A stretch of 64,000 nt of DNA from the NCBI RefSeq assembly GCF_051195215.1, contig NZ_JBNAZM010000001.1:1-64000 (forward strand), given 5' to 3'. The number at the start of each line of letters is the position of its first letter. Position 1 is the stretch's first letter. The notes beneath the pieces are model-generated. The model was not told the origin of the DNA and made no database searches. It saw only the letters and a program-made list of their open reading frames with translations. The position numbers and the translations under genes were made by a program. Below, in pieces: positions 9,222 to 17,587 of this stretch. The DNA is from Arhodomonas sp051195215 (GTDB lineage Bacteria > Pseudomonadota > Gammaproteobacteria > Nitrococcales > Nitrococcaceae).

Positions 9222-11315
9222 CTATAGTCCCAGCACCTGCATCACCTCATCCCAGCTCGTGAGCTTGAAGTTCTGGTTTCCGGGGGCGTATTCGCCGTCG
9301 ACGTTATACCAGTCCTGCGCGATGAATATTCCGTTGGGGTAGCGCTCGCCGAACTGCCCGGGCACCACGTGAATGCCGTCGGTGTCGCTGGCGCCGTCGA
9401 CACCGCGCTCGTCGTCCCCGATTATCGCGAATACCCCGGCGACGCTGCCGCTGTTGTTCAAATCGTAGACGACGTAGGTATTGTTGCCCTGGCTGGAAGC
9501 GATGAGGTATTTGTTGGTGCCGTCATCGTAGAGCGTCAGCCCTTCCACATCGGCCACCAGCGTTGATCCATCGACGGCGGCGAACCGGGTCGGGTCGGCG
9601 GTGGTCAGCGGCTCTGCCTCGTACGTCCAGATGCCCTCGTCTTCCTCACCGAGGTAGAGCTTGCCGCTGTGGTCGTCCGCCACGCATCCTTCCGGCTGGC
9701 TGTCCAGGCGGAAGCGTCGGACCACTTCGCCGGCGACGCCCTGTTGCGTCACGCGCAACCGCCACTGCTCAACCTGCCCGTCTTTGCCGTTGACGAAGAC
9801 ATAAGGGGTGCCGTCGAAGCCCTTGTACATGCAAAGGCCATAGACCTCGCCCACGCCGGACACCAGCTCCGCAGCCTCGGCGTGTACATGGTTTCCGACC
9901 GCGGGCAGCCGTTGAATGGGCTGCTGATCCGGTGTCGCCTCGACGATGCGATAGAGGGCGATCGTGTTCAGCTCGCGGTTGGACGCCGCGGCCAGGGTGA
10001 TCTGTTGGCCATCGCTGCCGGTGACGTTCTGGCGCAGATCGACGTTGTTCGGTTCGCCGCCCTCGAGGTACTGGACTTCGTTGCCCGAGAGGTCGTACGC
10101 CATCAATCCGCCCTGCTTGTTGGTGCCGAGTACCAGGCTCTTGGCCGGGTCAGAGGGATGCACCCAGAATGCCGGGTCGTCGGCAGCATCGCCGTCGTCG
10201 TCGACTTCGTCGGTTTCCGCCGTGGCCGCCACCAGCTTCACGTCCGGCACCTCGAGCTCGCGATGACTCAGGACATCGGTCACCGGGGCTGCCGTGACGG
10301 CCCGGTTGTAAGTGCTGTAGGGGAGCTTTTCGTAGACGGGCTCCGCGGCCTCCGTGTTGCCCAGCCAGAAGGCGTCGGCGCCGATGGCCAGGGCCTCGGC
10401 TTCGGCAATGCCTTCCACCTGGAAGGTGGTGACGTGGGCATTCTCCCCGCCTCGCTCATAGACCGAGAAGCCGACGCCCTCGTCCGCGACCACCAGGTAC
10501 CCTGCTCCGGCGCCACCGTATATGAGATCCAGGCCTTCGATCTCCTGCAATCGCCCCAACGGATACACGCTGTCCACGAGGCGCCGGCCTTTGACGTCTT
10601 CGGCACCGGCACCGTAGGCCCAGACGCCCACTTCCTCTTCGGCGACATAGAGGGTCGCGGTCTTGTCGTCGACGACGCAGTCACTCAGCTCGCCGCCGGC
10701 GCTGAACCGCCGTACCGGCACCGGTTGGCCGGTGTCATCCATCACCGTGCTTACCACGCCACTGCCGTCGTAGCGCAGCTTGTACTGCACCACACGGCCG
10801 CTCCCCGAGACGCCGGTGACCGAAAGCTCGTCGGTGGTGACGTTCTTGTGAAGACAGACCGACTCCGGCTCGATCGTCGCCGGCAGGCTGCCCAGATACG
10901 TGAGCGGTTCGTTGAGACCGGGCTGGATTCGGTAGAAGCCGAAGGCCCCCTCCTCCGGCAGCCCGACTGCCAGCAGATCGATCCGTTGCCCGTCGGGCGT
11001 TGCGATGTCGTAGCGAATATCGGCGCCGAGTACAGCCCGAACCGGGTCGTGCTGCAGTAGCTGCCCGTTGTGATCGAACAGCGCCAGGCCATCGCCTTCC
11101 AGCGCCACGGCCAGAAGATCCTCGCCGGGTGTGGTCGGATTCATCCAGACAGCGGCGTCCCCGATATCCTCGAAACTGGCCGATGTGACCAGTTCGGTGG
11201 CCAAACGCTCGCCGCCGTCCGGGGGCTCCGGACTGTCGCTGCCGCTGTCATCGCCGCCACAGCCCGCCAGGGCGAGGCAAAGGCATACGTACAGGGAATG
11301 ACGCCATGCGGTCAT
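9222..11315 (-). CDS. Beta-propeller phytase lipoprotein with two tandem BPP domains
   Basis: The protein has 697 aa. Signal peptide with lipobox L-A-G-C (lipidated Cys19), then an acidic linker. Domain 1 (about 35-345) and domain 2 (about 350-697) are both propeller-like; domain 2 has the typical D-D-P-A-F-W-V-H-P motif and later S-Q-G-N-N-T-Y-V-V-Y. Domain 1 has the degenerate counterpart D-A-A-V-W-M-N-P. BPPs hydrolyse Ca-phytate to release phosphate; in known dual-domain phytases the degenerate N-terminal domain assists the active C-terminal one. The lipid anchor suggests an outer-membrane or periplasmic location. Start ATG 11315 follows AGGAG. A Pho-box-like site lies 77 bp upstream, consistent with phosphate-starvation control. 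Confidence 0.92.
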   Translation of the reverse strand: MTAWRHSLYVCLCLALAGCGGDDSGSDSPEPPDGGERLATELVTSASFEDIGDAAVWMNPTTPGEDLLAVALEGDGLALFDHNGQLLQHDPVRAVLGADIRYDIATPDGQRIDLLAVGLPEEGAFGFYRIQPGLNEPLTYLGSLPATIEPESVCLHKNVTTDELSVTGVSGSGRVVQYKLRYDGSGVVSTVMDDTGQPVPVRRFSAGGELSDCVVDDKTATLYVAEEEVGVWAYGAGAEDVKGRRLVDSVYPLGRLQEIEGLDLIYGGAGAGYLVVADEGVGFSVYERGGENAHVTTFQVEGIAEAEALAIGADAFWLGNTEAAEPVYEKLPYSTYNRAVTAAPVTDVLSHRELEVPDVKLVAATAETDEVDDDGDAADDPAFWVHPSDPAKSLVLGTNKQGGLMAYDLSGNEVQYLEGGEPNNVDLRQNVTGSDGQQITLAAASNRELNTIALYRIVEATPDQQPIQRLPAVGNHVHAEAAELVSGVGEVYGLCMYKGFDGTPYVFVNGKDGQVEQWRLRVTQQGVAGEVVRRFRLDSQPEGCVADDHSGKLYLGEEDEGIWTYEAEPLTTADPTRFAAVDGSTLVADVEGLTLYDDGTNKYLIASSQGNNTYVVYDLNNSGSVAGVFAIIGDDERGVDGASDTDGIHVVPGQFGERYPNGIFIAQDWYNVDGEYAPGNQNFKLTSWDEVMQVLGL

Positions 11316-11677
11316 GTCGTGCTCCTTCGATCATGCGTGATGGATGGCTGCGGACCGATGGCCCGAGCGCCGCGCACGCTAGTCAGCCATCAAGACAGTT
11401 CCGTGACAGTCCTGCCGCCGGACCGGGTATGTAGCGGTTTCGTACCGGTTGAAGGCGCATGATTCGGCGTCCTTTGAGCTCTTCGGACGGGTCCAGAACG
11501 CGTTTCCGCCCCGCCGACGCGTCGATACAGGGGCTGTTGCGTGAATTCTCGACAAGATGCCTGAGCTGACGGGACCGCCCACGATCCCGGGTGTAGCAAT
11601 GCCGTCATATGACGGTGCTACAAGGCCCGCAATTCACCCGTGTTGCCTTTTCGTTACAACGCCCGGGAGGACCTGGC
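11316..11677. other. Intergenic region between phytase and GGDEF-like gene
   Basis: No gene is seen in these 362 bp between divergent genes. It contains the Pho-box-like site at 11392-11409 for the minus-strand phytase and a GGGAGG ribosome site at 11665-11670 for the plus-strand gene. Confidence 0.6.
11392..11409 (-). promoter_or_regulatory. Pho box upstream of phytase
   Basis: Read on the minus strand the site is CTGTCACGGAACTGTCTT: two 7-bp direct repeats (CTGTCAC and CTGTCTT) separated by 4 bp, the spacing and sequence of a PhoB-binding Pho box. It ends 77 bp upstream of the phytase start codon. Functional link (phytate phosphorus release) supports it. Confidence 0.72.
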
Positions 11678-12691
11678 GTGGAGTTGATCCGGAGATTCTT
11701 CGATACAGGCATGCGCCGCACTTCGAGTCTGCGTCGGTGGGCGCGCAATCTGGGCGAACATCGCGCCTGGCTACTCGCCCTTCTCGGGTTCGCCCTGGGG
11801 CTGGTCGCGCTCAATGCCTACTTCGGCGATGTAAAGCCCGCCGCCGACTGGGACTGGATAGACATCGTGGGGGAAGGCGCCACGGTGGTGTTCGTCGTGA
11901 TCTGGCTCGTCCTGATCCTGTCCGTGCGCCCGAAAGGTCCGGTAACCGCGCTCTTCGCCACGGGACTGATCGGCATCACCGTCGCCTGTCTGCAGGATGT
12001 TCTGGATGAAGTCTATGAGCTCGCGGACGGCGTCGTCTGGGACAGTCTGATCGAGTCCTTGCCCGTCGGCCTGTTGTTGCTCACTGCCGCCATCGCGGCA
12101 TGGTGCCGCGAACAGCGAATGATCAACCGATTCATGGACAAGCGCGAGCGCCTGTTCCGCTCCCATGGCGAGCTCGATGGCTGCCTGCCGGTGGCGAAGC
12201 TGCCCTACTTCAAGCAGCGGCTCGCCGCGCTTCACCGCAATGCGCCGGCGACCTGGGCGCGTGCCGCGGTGGTGATGCTGGAGGTCGAGCAGTACAACGA
12301 GGTCAGCCATCGCTACGGCGGCCGCCAGGCCGACCGCATGCTACTGACGGCCACCGAGCTGATTCTGCTGAATCTCGATTCCGACGACCTGCTCTGCCGC
12401 TACGCAGGTGGTCGTTTCGTCATCCTGCTGCTCGGAGTATCCGACGCCGAGGCGCAGCGCTTCGCGGAGCGCCTTGCTGCTTTCTTCAGCAACTACCAGT
12501 ACACGGCGCCCGGCATGCCGCGCACTCCGCTAGGGCTTGCCGTCGGCGTGGCGAGCGTCGGCGCGTCGGACGCCGCCCGTAGCCACACAACCGCTGGAAG
12601 TGCGGTGTTTTCGCCGGATGATCTGTTGCGACGGGCCGCGGCGATGCTCGCGGCCCGTCGCCGGTACACGAGCAAGACAGCCGCTGGCTAG
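11678..12691 (+). CDS. Membrane protein with degenerate GGDEF domain
   Basis: About 337 aa from GTG 11678, chosen because GGGAGG sits seven bases upstream; an ATG at 11609 in frame lacks such a site. Three or four TM helices occupy about residues 27-145, followed by a GGDEF-like domain (about 170-325). The catalytic signature that should read R-Y-G-G-D-E-F reads R-Y-A-G-G-R-F, so the metal-binding and catalytic acidic residues are missing and diguanylate cyclase activity is unlikely. It may act as a sensor or a c-di-GMP/GTP effector. The AraC-type gene starts 8 bp after its stop and is probably co-transcribed. Confidence 0.8.
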   Translation: MELIRRFFDTGMRRTSSLRRWARNLGEHRAWLLALLGFALGLVALNAYFGDVKPAADWDWIDIVGEGATVVFVVIWLVLILSVRPKGPVTALFATGLIGITVACLQDVLDEVYELADGVVWDSLIESLPVGLLLLTAAIAAWCREQRMINRFMDKRERLFRSHGELDGCLPVAKLPYFKQRLAALHRNAPATWARAAVVMLEVEQYNEVSHRYGGRQADRMLLTATELILLNLDSDDLLCRYAGGRFVILLLGVSDAEAQRFAERLAAFFSNYQYTAPGMPRTPLGLAVGVASVGASDAARSHTTAGSAVFSPDDLLRRAAAMLAARRRYTSKTAAG

Positions 12692-12698
12692 CGCCGGC

Positions 12699-13787
12699 AT
12701 GCAGGACCACCTGATCGCACTGCCCCGGGGCGCAACGGTGAGACTCGCACAGGCGCCGCCGGTTGCCCGGCCGTGGCTGGAGAATACCCGGCGGTTCATC
12801 GGTGTGGCGGGGCACGTAGCCCTGTTACTCGATCTGCTGGTCGATCGTGGCATCGATCCGAACCACCTCCTGCGCGGCACCCGGGTATTTCGTGAGACGC
12901 TGCACGACGGCAATCGCCGCATCAGCCCCCTGGAGTTGGCGCGCATCTTCGGTAACGCCGCGCGGCTCAGTCAGCATCCTGACTGCAGTTTCGTGCTCGG
13001 GCAGCGTCTATGGCCAGGGATTTTCAACCACTACTCGGCGGCGCTGTTGCATGCCCCTGACCTGGCGACGGCGCTCCGGTTGCTGGCCGATCACAGCGAT
13101 GTCTATTTTCCGCTGCTCAAACCGCGATTGCTGTTCTCCGCAGCGCAGTGTCACGTCCTGTTCGAGGACGCATTCGGTGTGCTCGGCGATGCCGCGACCC
13201 GACGCTTCGCCGTCGAGACCTGGATGAGCGCGGTGGTTTCCCTGGCGGACTGGTTGGGTGGTCACAAGCTATCCTGGCAGGCCCGTTTGAGCCATTCCGA
13301 ACCCGCCTGGCTCGAACAGTACGAAGTGGCGCTTGGCCCGAACCTGTCCTTCGGCTATCCGTACTGCGCCCTCAGCATCAATCAACACAGTACCTGGCTG
13401 GCCTGGCCCAGGGCGTCGAAAACCGCTTTCCGGATGGCTGCATCCGCCTGCCGTGTCCCGGGTGGGCGTGAAACCGACGAGAGTTTGTTGACGCGGGTTC
13501 GCGAGTTCATGCTGGCGGACATTCAGCGCACGCCGTCGTTGCCGGAGCTCGCAGAGGCATTCGGCATGAGCCCTGCCACCCTCAAACGGCAATTCGGCCG
13601 GCACAATACGGCCTACCAGAAGCTAGCGGACGGGGTCCGCCGGCAATTGGCATCCTTTCTCATGCAGGATCTCAGGCTGCCAGCGGGCGCTGTCGCTGAT
13701 TGTCTCGGTTACCACGACACCAGCAACTTCCGTCGCTCGCTAAGGCGCTGGGCATGCTGGCCCTCCGCCGCCCGCCACGTCCGCTAG
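12699..13787 (+). CDS. AraC-family transcriptional regulator
   Basis: The protein has 362 aa from ATG 12699, directly after the degenerate GGDEF gene. The N-terminal part (about 40-240) resembles the sensory domain of OruR/ArgR-like AraC regulators (pattern R-I-S-P-L-E-L-A-R-I). The C-terminal double helix-turn-helix is at about 260-355, with P-S-L-P-E-L-A-E-A-F-G-M-S-P-A-T-L-K-R and G-Y-H-D-T-S-N-F-R-R-S-L-R-R-W. Such proteins activate genes for metabolism of small molecules, virulence or lipids; the inducer cannot be told. The tight tandem with the membrane GGDEF-like protein suggests a linked signal. No AraC target site was identified. Confidence 0.88.
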   Translation: MQDHLIALPRGATVRLAQAPPVARPWLENTRRFIGVAGHVALLLDLLVDRGIDPNHLLRGTRVFRETLHDGNRRISPLELARIFGNAARLSQHPDCSFVLGQRLWPGIFNHYSAALLHAPDLATALRLLADHSDVYFPLLKPRLLFSAAQCHVLFEDAFGVLGDAATRRFAVETWMSAVVSLADWLGGHKLSWQARLSHSEPAWLEQYEVALGPNLSFGYPYCALSINQHSTWLAWPRASKTAFRMAASACRVPGGRETDESLLTRVREFMLADIQRTPSLPELAEAFGMSPATLKRQFGRHNTAYQKLADGVRRQLASFLMQDLRLPAGAVADCLGYHDTSNFRRSLRRWACWPSAARHVR

Positions 13788-13912
13788 GCCTGGAGCCGCC
13801 GGAACGCGTCACGGCGGTCACGCTCCGCGCCGAGTCCATCCAACGTAGTGCGGTGAGTCCGTCCGTTACAATGATGTTCAGGCACGAATTGGCATAGCAC
13901 GGGGTCGCAGTG

Positions 13913-16903
13913 ATGGATTCGAAGGGCAGCGGCAGGCGCGCAAAGACCACACGCGCGCCTGACGAGAAGGCGACGGGCCGCGACACCCACGGCAATGGCG
14001 ACGCGGCGCCCGCCCCGGGTGATGCAACCGTGGGGTCGCGGGCCCGGCGCCACCCTATCGTGGCTATCGGCGCCTCCGCCGGCGGTCTCGGTGCCCTTTC
14101 GGAGTTCTTCGCGGCGGTACCGCCGGATTCCGGCATGGCGTATGTGGTGATCCAGCACCTCGCCCCGGGGCGCCCGAGCGCCATGCCGGAGCTTCTGGCG
14201 CACCGGGCGGAGATCGAGATAGTGGCCGCGGAGGACGGACAGATCCCGCAGCCGGATCACGTGTACGTCATGCCTCCAGGGGGCTTGATGTCCATCGGGG
14301 ACGGCGTGCTGCACGTTGCCGACATGCCTGACATCCGCCATCTGCCGGTGGACTACTTCCTTCGCTCCCTTGCGGCGGACCGGGGCGAGCGCGGTTTCGC
14401 CGTCATTCTCTCGGGCACGGGTACGGACGGCACGCTGGGCGTGCGGGAGATCAAGGCCGCAGATGGCGTCGTTGCTGTGCAGTCGCCAGAGACGGCCGAG
14501 TACGCCGGAATGCCAAATAGTGCCCTCGCCACGGGCCAGGCGGATTTCGAGCTGCCCGCTGGGGAAATCCCCAATGCACTAGCCAAGTATCATGCCCAGC
14601 AGATGCAGGGCGCTCCCAGGGCACCCGCACCGCAGCGGCAGCGGGAGTGGCAACGGACCCTGCCGGCGATTTTCGCGTTGCTGCGGGAACGCACCGGCCA
14701 CGATTTCTCCGGCTACAAGACCACGACGATCCTGCGCCGCGTGGCGCGACGCATGGCGGTCCACCGGACCGATGACTATCCAACCTACCTCCGGCTCCTG
14801 CGTGAAGAGCCGGCGGAGCTCGATCGCCTCTTCAAGGAGCTGATCATTCCAGTTACGGGTTTCTTCCGGGATCCTGAGGCATTCGCAGCCATCGCCGAGG
14901 TCATGATTCCGAGGCTGCTGGCCAAGCGCGGGGCCGATGACCCACTCCGGGTCTGGGTGCCGGGGTGCTCGTCCGGGGAGGAGGCCTATTCCATCGCCAT
15001 CCTGCTGGCCGAGGCCCTGGACGGGCTGAAGCAGCAGCCTCCGGTGCAGATCTTCGCCACCGATATCGATACCTCGAGCCTCGAGAAGGCGCGCAAGGGC
15101 CGCTATCCGGCCAGCATCGCGCTCGATGTCGACCCGGCGCGCCTGCAGCGGTTCTTCACGCGCGATGGTGACTTTTACCAGGTTACGAAGATGCTCCGCG
15201 AAATGCTGGTCTTCGCCGAGCAGGATGTCGTCAAGGATCCGCCCTTCTCCCGGGTTGATCTGATCAGCTGCCGCAACCTGCTCATCTACCTGGGTGCCGA
15301 TCTGCAGCGCCGGCTATTGCCGGTGTTGCACTACGCGCTGAAGCCGGGGGGCTATCTTTTTCTTGGCACGGCGGAGACCGTCGGCAACGTGGACGACCTC
15401 TTCGCGGTGGTGGACAGCCGCTGGAAGATCTACGTACGCCGCAACCGCGAGGCGGCCCGCCATACCTACCACGGGCTGCCGCATTTCACCCCGCATGCTC
15501 CCGAGAGGCACACGCCGCGGGATGCAGTCCCGGAGCCGTCACCCGTCAACTTCGGCGATCTGGTGCACCGGGTGCTGCTCGCCAACCACGTGCCTGCGGC
15601 TGTGCTGGTCGATGGCTCCAACCGCCTGCTCTATGTCCACGGCAGCACCGGCACTTTCCTGCAGCCGGCCGCCGGTGATCCGACCCTCGACCTCCTTCCG
15701 ATGGTGCGGCCGGGGCTGGAGGGTCTGGTCGGTGGAGTCCTCCAGCGCGTGCGGGGGAACGAAGAGGCCAGTGCCGCTGGCATTACCCGGATCAAGACCG
15801 CGGGGCAAGCCAAGCAGGTCCGAGTGATGGCATATCGCCTCGACGATCCCGGGGCGCCCCCGGGGAGCGTGCTGGTGCTTCTGGAGGAACAGGGTGGGCG
15901 TGCCGAGGAGGGCTCCGGGGAAACGGTAGCCGAAAGTGCGGAGGATGCGAGCGAGCACGTCGCCGAGCTCGAGCGGGAGCTCTCTGAAACGCGGGAGGAG
16001 TTGCAGGCAACGATCGAGGAGCTGGAGACCGCCAACGAAGAGCTGCAGTCGTCGAACGAGGAGCTCCAGTCGTCCAACGAGGAACTGCAGAGCAGCAATG
16101 AGGAGCTGGAGACCTCCCGGGAGGAGCTGCAGTCGGTCAACGACGAGCTGCGGTCGGTGAACGCTGAACTGGAAAACAAGGTCGAGGAGGCGAGCCGAGC
16201 GAAGCAGGACATGGACATACTGCTCGCGAGCACGGATATCGGGATCGTGTTCGTCGACAAAAAGCTGCGGATCGAGCGCTTCACGCCGGCGGTCAGGTCC
16301 ATTATCCCGCTTCTGGATTCCGACGTCGGCCGCCCCATTGACGATCTTAGCCACAAGCTGCAGCACACGGAGCTGCAGCGGGAGCTGGAAGCGGTCGTCG
16401 ACTCCCTGTCCCAACGGCAACTCAAGGTCGAAGGAAAGGACGGGCACATGTACATGATCCGCATGCGCCCCTATCGCAGCGCTGCGGAGCGGGTCATCGG
16501 CGCTGTCATGGTGTTCGTTGACGTCACGGAGGAGTCGCGTCTCGCATTTCTGGACAGGCTGCGGGACACCCTGGGACAGTGCGAGGACATGGCCTTGCTC
16601 GTCGATCTGGAGGACGGCATCGAGTACGTCAACGGGGCCTTTTGCAACGCTACCGGCTATCGCCCGAACGACGTGGGCCAGGTGACGGACGCCCTCTCCG
16701 CCCCCGGAGTGACCGACGAGGACCGTCGGCGAATGGACGCGAGCCTGCGGCAGGGCCGCACTTGGACAGGGAAAGTCCGGTTCCTCGGCCGCGACGGCAA
16801 CTCCATTAGCACCAACGCATTCCTCGCCCCCATCCGCAACCCGGACGGAAAGGCGACCCACGCCGTCGCGTACCTTCAGCTGGTGGACGAAGCGTGTGAG
16901 TGA
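13913..16903 (+). CDS. CheB-CheR-PAS chemotaxis-type fusion protein
   Basis: About 996 aa from ATG 13913; the GTG at 13910 immediately before it is an equally possible start. Order of domains: CheB methylesterase (about 45-225; Ser55 in G-A-S-A-G-G, His in V-I-Q-H-L, Asp in G-T-G-T-D-G), CheR methyltransferase (about 240-510; G-C-S-S-G-E-E-A-Y-S is the SAM-binding loop), a PAS-like region, a long coiled coil of repeated E-E-L-Q-S-S-N units (about 680-755), then two PAS domains (765-870 and 875-990). These hybrids occur in signalling systems outside classical chemotaxis. There is no receiver or kinase domain and no chemoreceptor or CheA gene nearby, so its partner is unknown. It sits in a block rich in c-di-GMP proteins. 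Confidence 0.92.
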   Translation: MDSKGSGRRAKTTRAPDEKATGRDTHGNGDAAPAPGDATVGSRARRHPIVAIGASAGGLGALSEFFAAVPPDSGMAYVVIQHLAPGRPSAMPELLAHRAEIEIVAAEDGQIPQPDHVYVMPPGGLMSIGDGVLHVADMPDIRHLPVDYFLRSLAADRGERGFAVILSGTGTDGTLGVREIKAADGVVAVQSPETAEYAGMPNSALATGQADFELPAGEIPNALAKYHAQQMQGAPRAPAPQRQREWQRTLPAIFALLRERTGHDFSGYKTTTILRRVARRMAVHRTDDYPTYLRLLREEPAELDRLFKELIIPVTGFFRDPEAFAAIAEVMIPRLLAKRGADDPLRVWVPGCSSGEEAYSIAILLAEALDGLKQQPPVQIFATDIDTSSLEKARKGRYPASIALDVDPARLQRFFTRDGDFYQVTKMLREMLVFAEQDVVKDPPFSRVDLISCRNLLIYLGADLQRRLLPVLHYALKPGGYLFLGTAETVGNVDDLFAVVDSRWKIYVRRNREAARHTYHGLPHFTPHAPERHTPRDAVPEPSPVNFGDLVHRVLLANHVPAAVLVDGSNRLLYVHGSTGTFLQPAAGDPTLDLLPMVRPGLEGLVGGVLQRVRGNEEASAAGITRIKTAGQAKQVRVMAYRLDDPGAPPGSVLVLLEEQGGRAEEGSGETVAESAEDASEHVAELERELSETREELQATIEELETANEELQSSNEELQSSNEELQSSNEELETSREELQSVNDELRSVNAELENKVEEASRAKQDMDILLASTDIGIVFVDKKLRIERFTPAVRSIIPLLDSDVGRPIDDLSHKLQHTELQRELEAVVDSLSQRQLKVEGKDGHMYMIRMRPYRSAAERVIGAVMVFVDVTEESRLAFLDRLRDTLGQCEDMALLVDLEDGIEYVNGAFCNATGYRPNDVGQVTDALSAPGVTDEDRRRMDASLRQGRTWTGKVRFLGRDGNSISTNAFLAPIRNPDGKATHAVAYLQLVDEACE

Positions 16904-16928
16904 TGGATTCACCACCGCTACCGGCATA

Positions 16929-17184
16929 CTAACCTTGCGACAGATATTACCCTGTCTCGGAGCCGCACAACGGCTCCCTTCGGGGGCTCGTCAGCGCGCC
17001 TGTGGACTGCGTTGCTCGTCACTCATGTAGACCTCGCCACACCGCGCTCCTCGCGCCCCTGACCATCGAGGTCGCTGACTCGGGATATCGCAAACCCACT
17101 GTGTTGGTATACCGTCGAGGCGTATCGAAGCGAACAGGCACGCTGACGAACGCTGAGATCTGGCAATACTTTCGAAAAGGTCAG
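16929..17184. mobile_element. MITE-like palindromic element, type B (256 bp)
   Basis: The ends CTAACCTTGCGACAGATATT and (reverse-complemented right end) CTGACCTTTTCGAAAGTATT form imperfect terminal inverted repeats, flanked by TA at 16927-16928 and 17185-17186. The interior shares stretches such as TTGCTCGT-n-ACTCATGTAG and CGCTCCTCGCGCC with type A. The right TA is also the left TA of the type A copy at 17187, so the two elements abut. Confidence 0.7.
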
Positions 17185-17186
17185 TA

Positions 17187-17451
17187 CTAATCCGATCACA
17201 GGTAATGCCACGTGTCAGAGCGCTTGTGCGATTCGGCTGCCAGGCGCGCGAGCGAAGGCGTGGCAAGGCTCACGTCGAGTGAGCGCAACGCCGCAGCCGG
17301 GCCGCACAAGCGCTCCCTTCGGGCGAGGCTGTCGGGCGCTCTCGCGGCGTTGCTCGTCGCTCATGTAGCGCTTGCTACACCACGCGCCTCGCGCCTTGCG
17401 AGAACGCCCGACAGCCTCGCTGACATGTGGCATTACCTGTGATCGGATTAG
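17187..17451 (+). mobile_element. MITE-like palindromic element, type A copy 2 (265 bp)
   Basis: The terminal inverted repeats are the same as in copy 1 (CTAATCCGATCACAGGTAAT and complement), flanked by TA at 17185-17186 and 17452-17453. The two-hairpin interior has stem arms starting GCGAGGCTGTCGGG; copy 1 has GCGAGCCTGTCGGG, with the matching change in the opposite arm. It lies between the CheB-CheR gene and the PAS-GGDEF-EAL gene and disrupts nothing obvious. Confidence 0.9.
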
Positions 17452-17587
17452 TAAGTTCGGCGAGCTTTGACGCAGGTCATGAAATCGCCGCCACGGCGGC
17501 CGATCAGTCCACCATAATGCGTATTGGTGACCCACCGGCGATGAGCGCGAGCCGTGTGTGCGCCTTCCGAGCAGGAGACGGGGTTTC

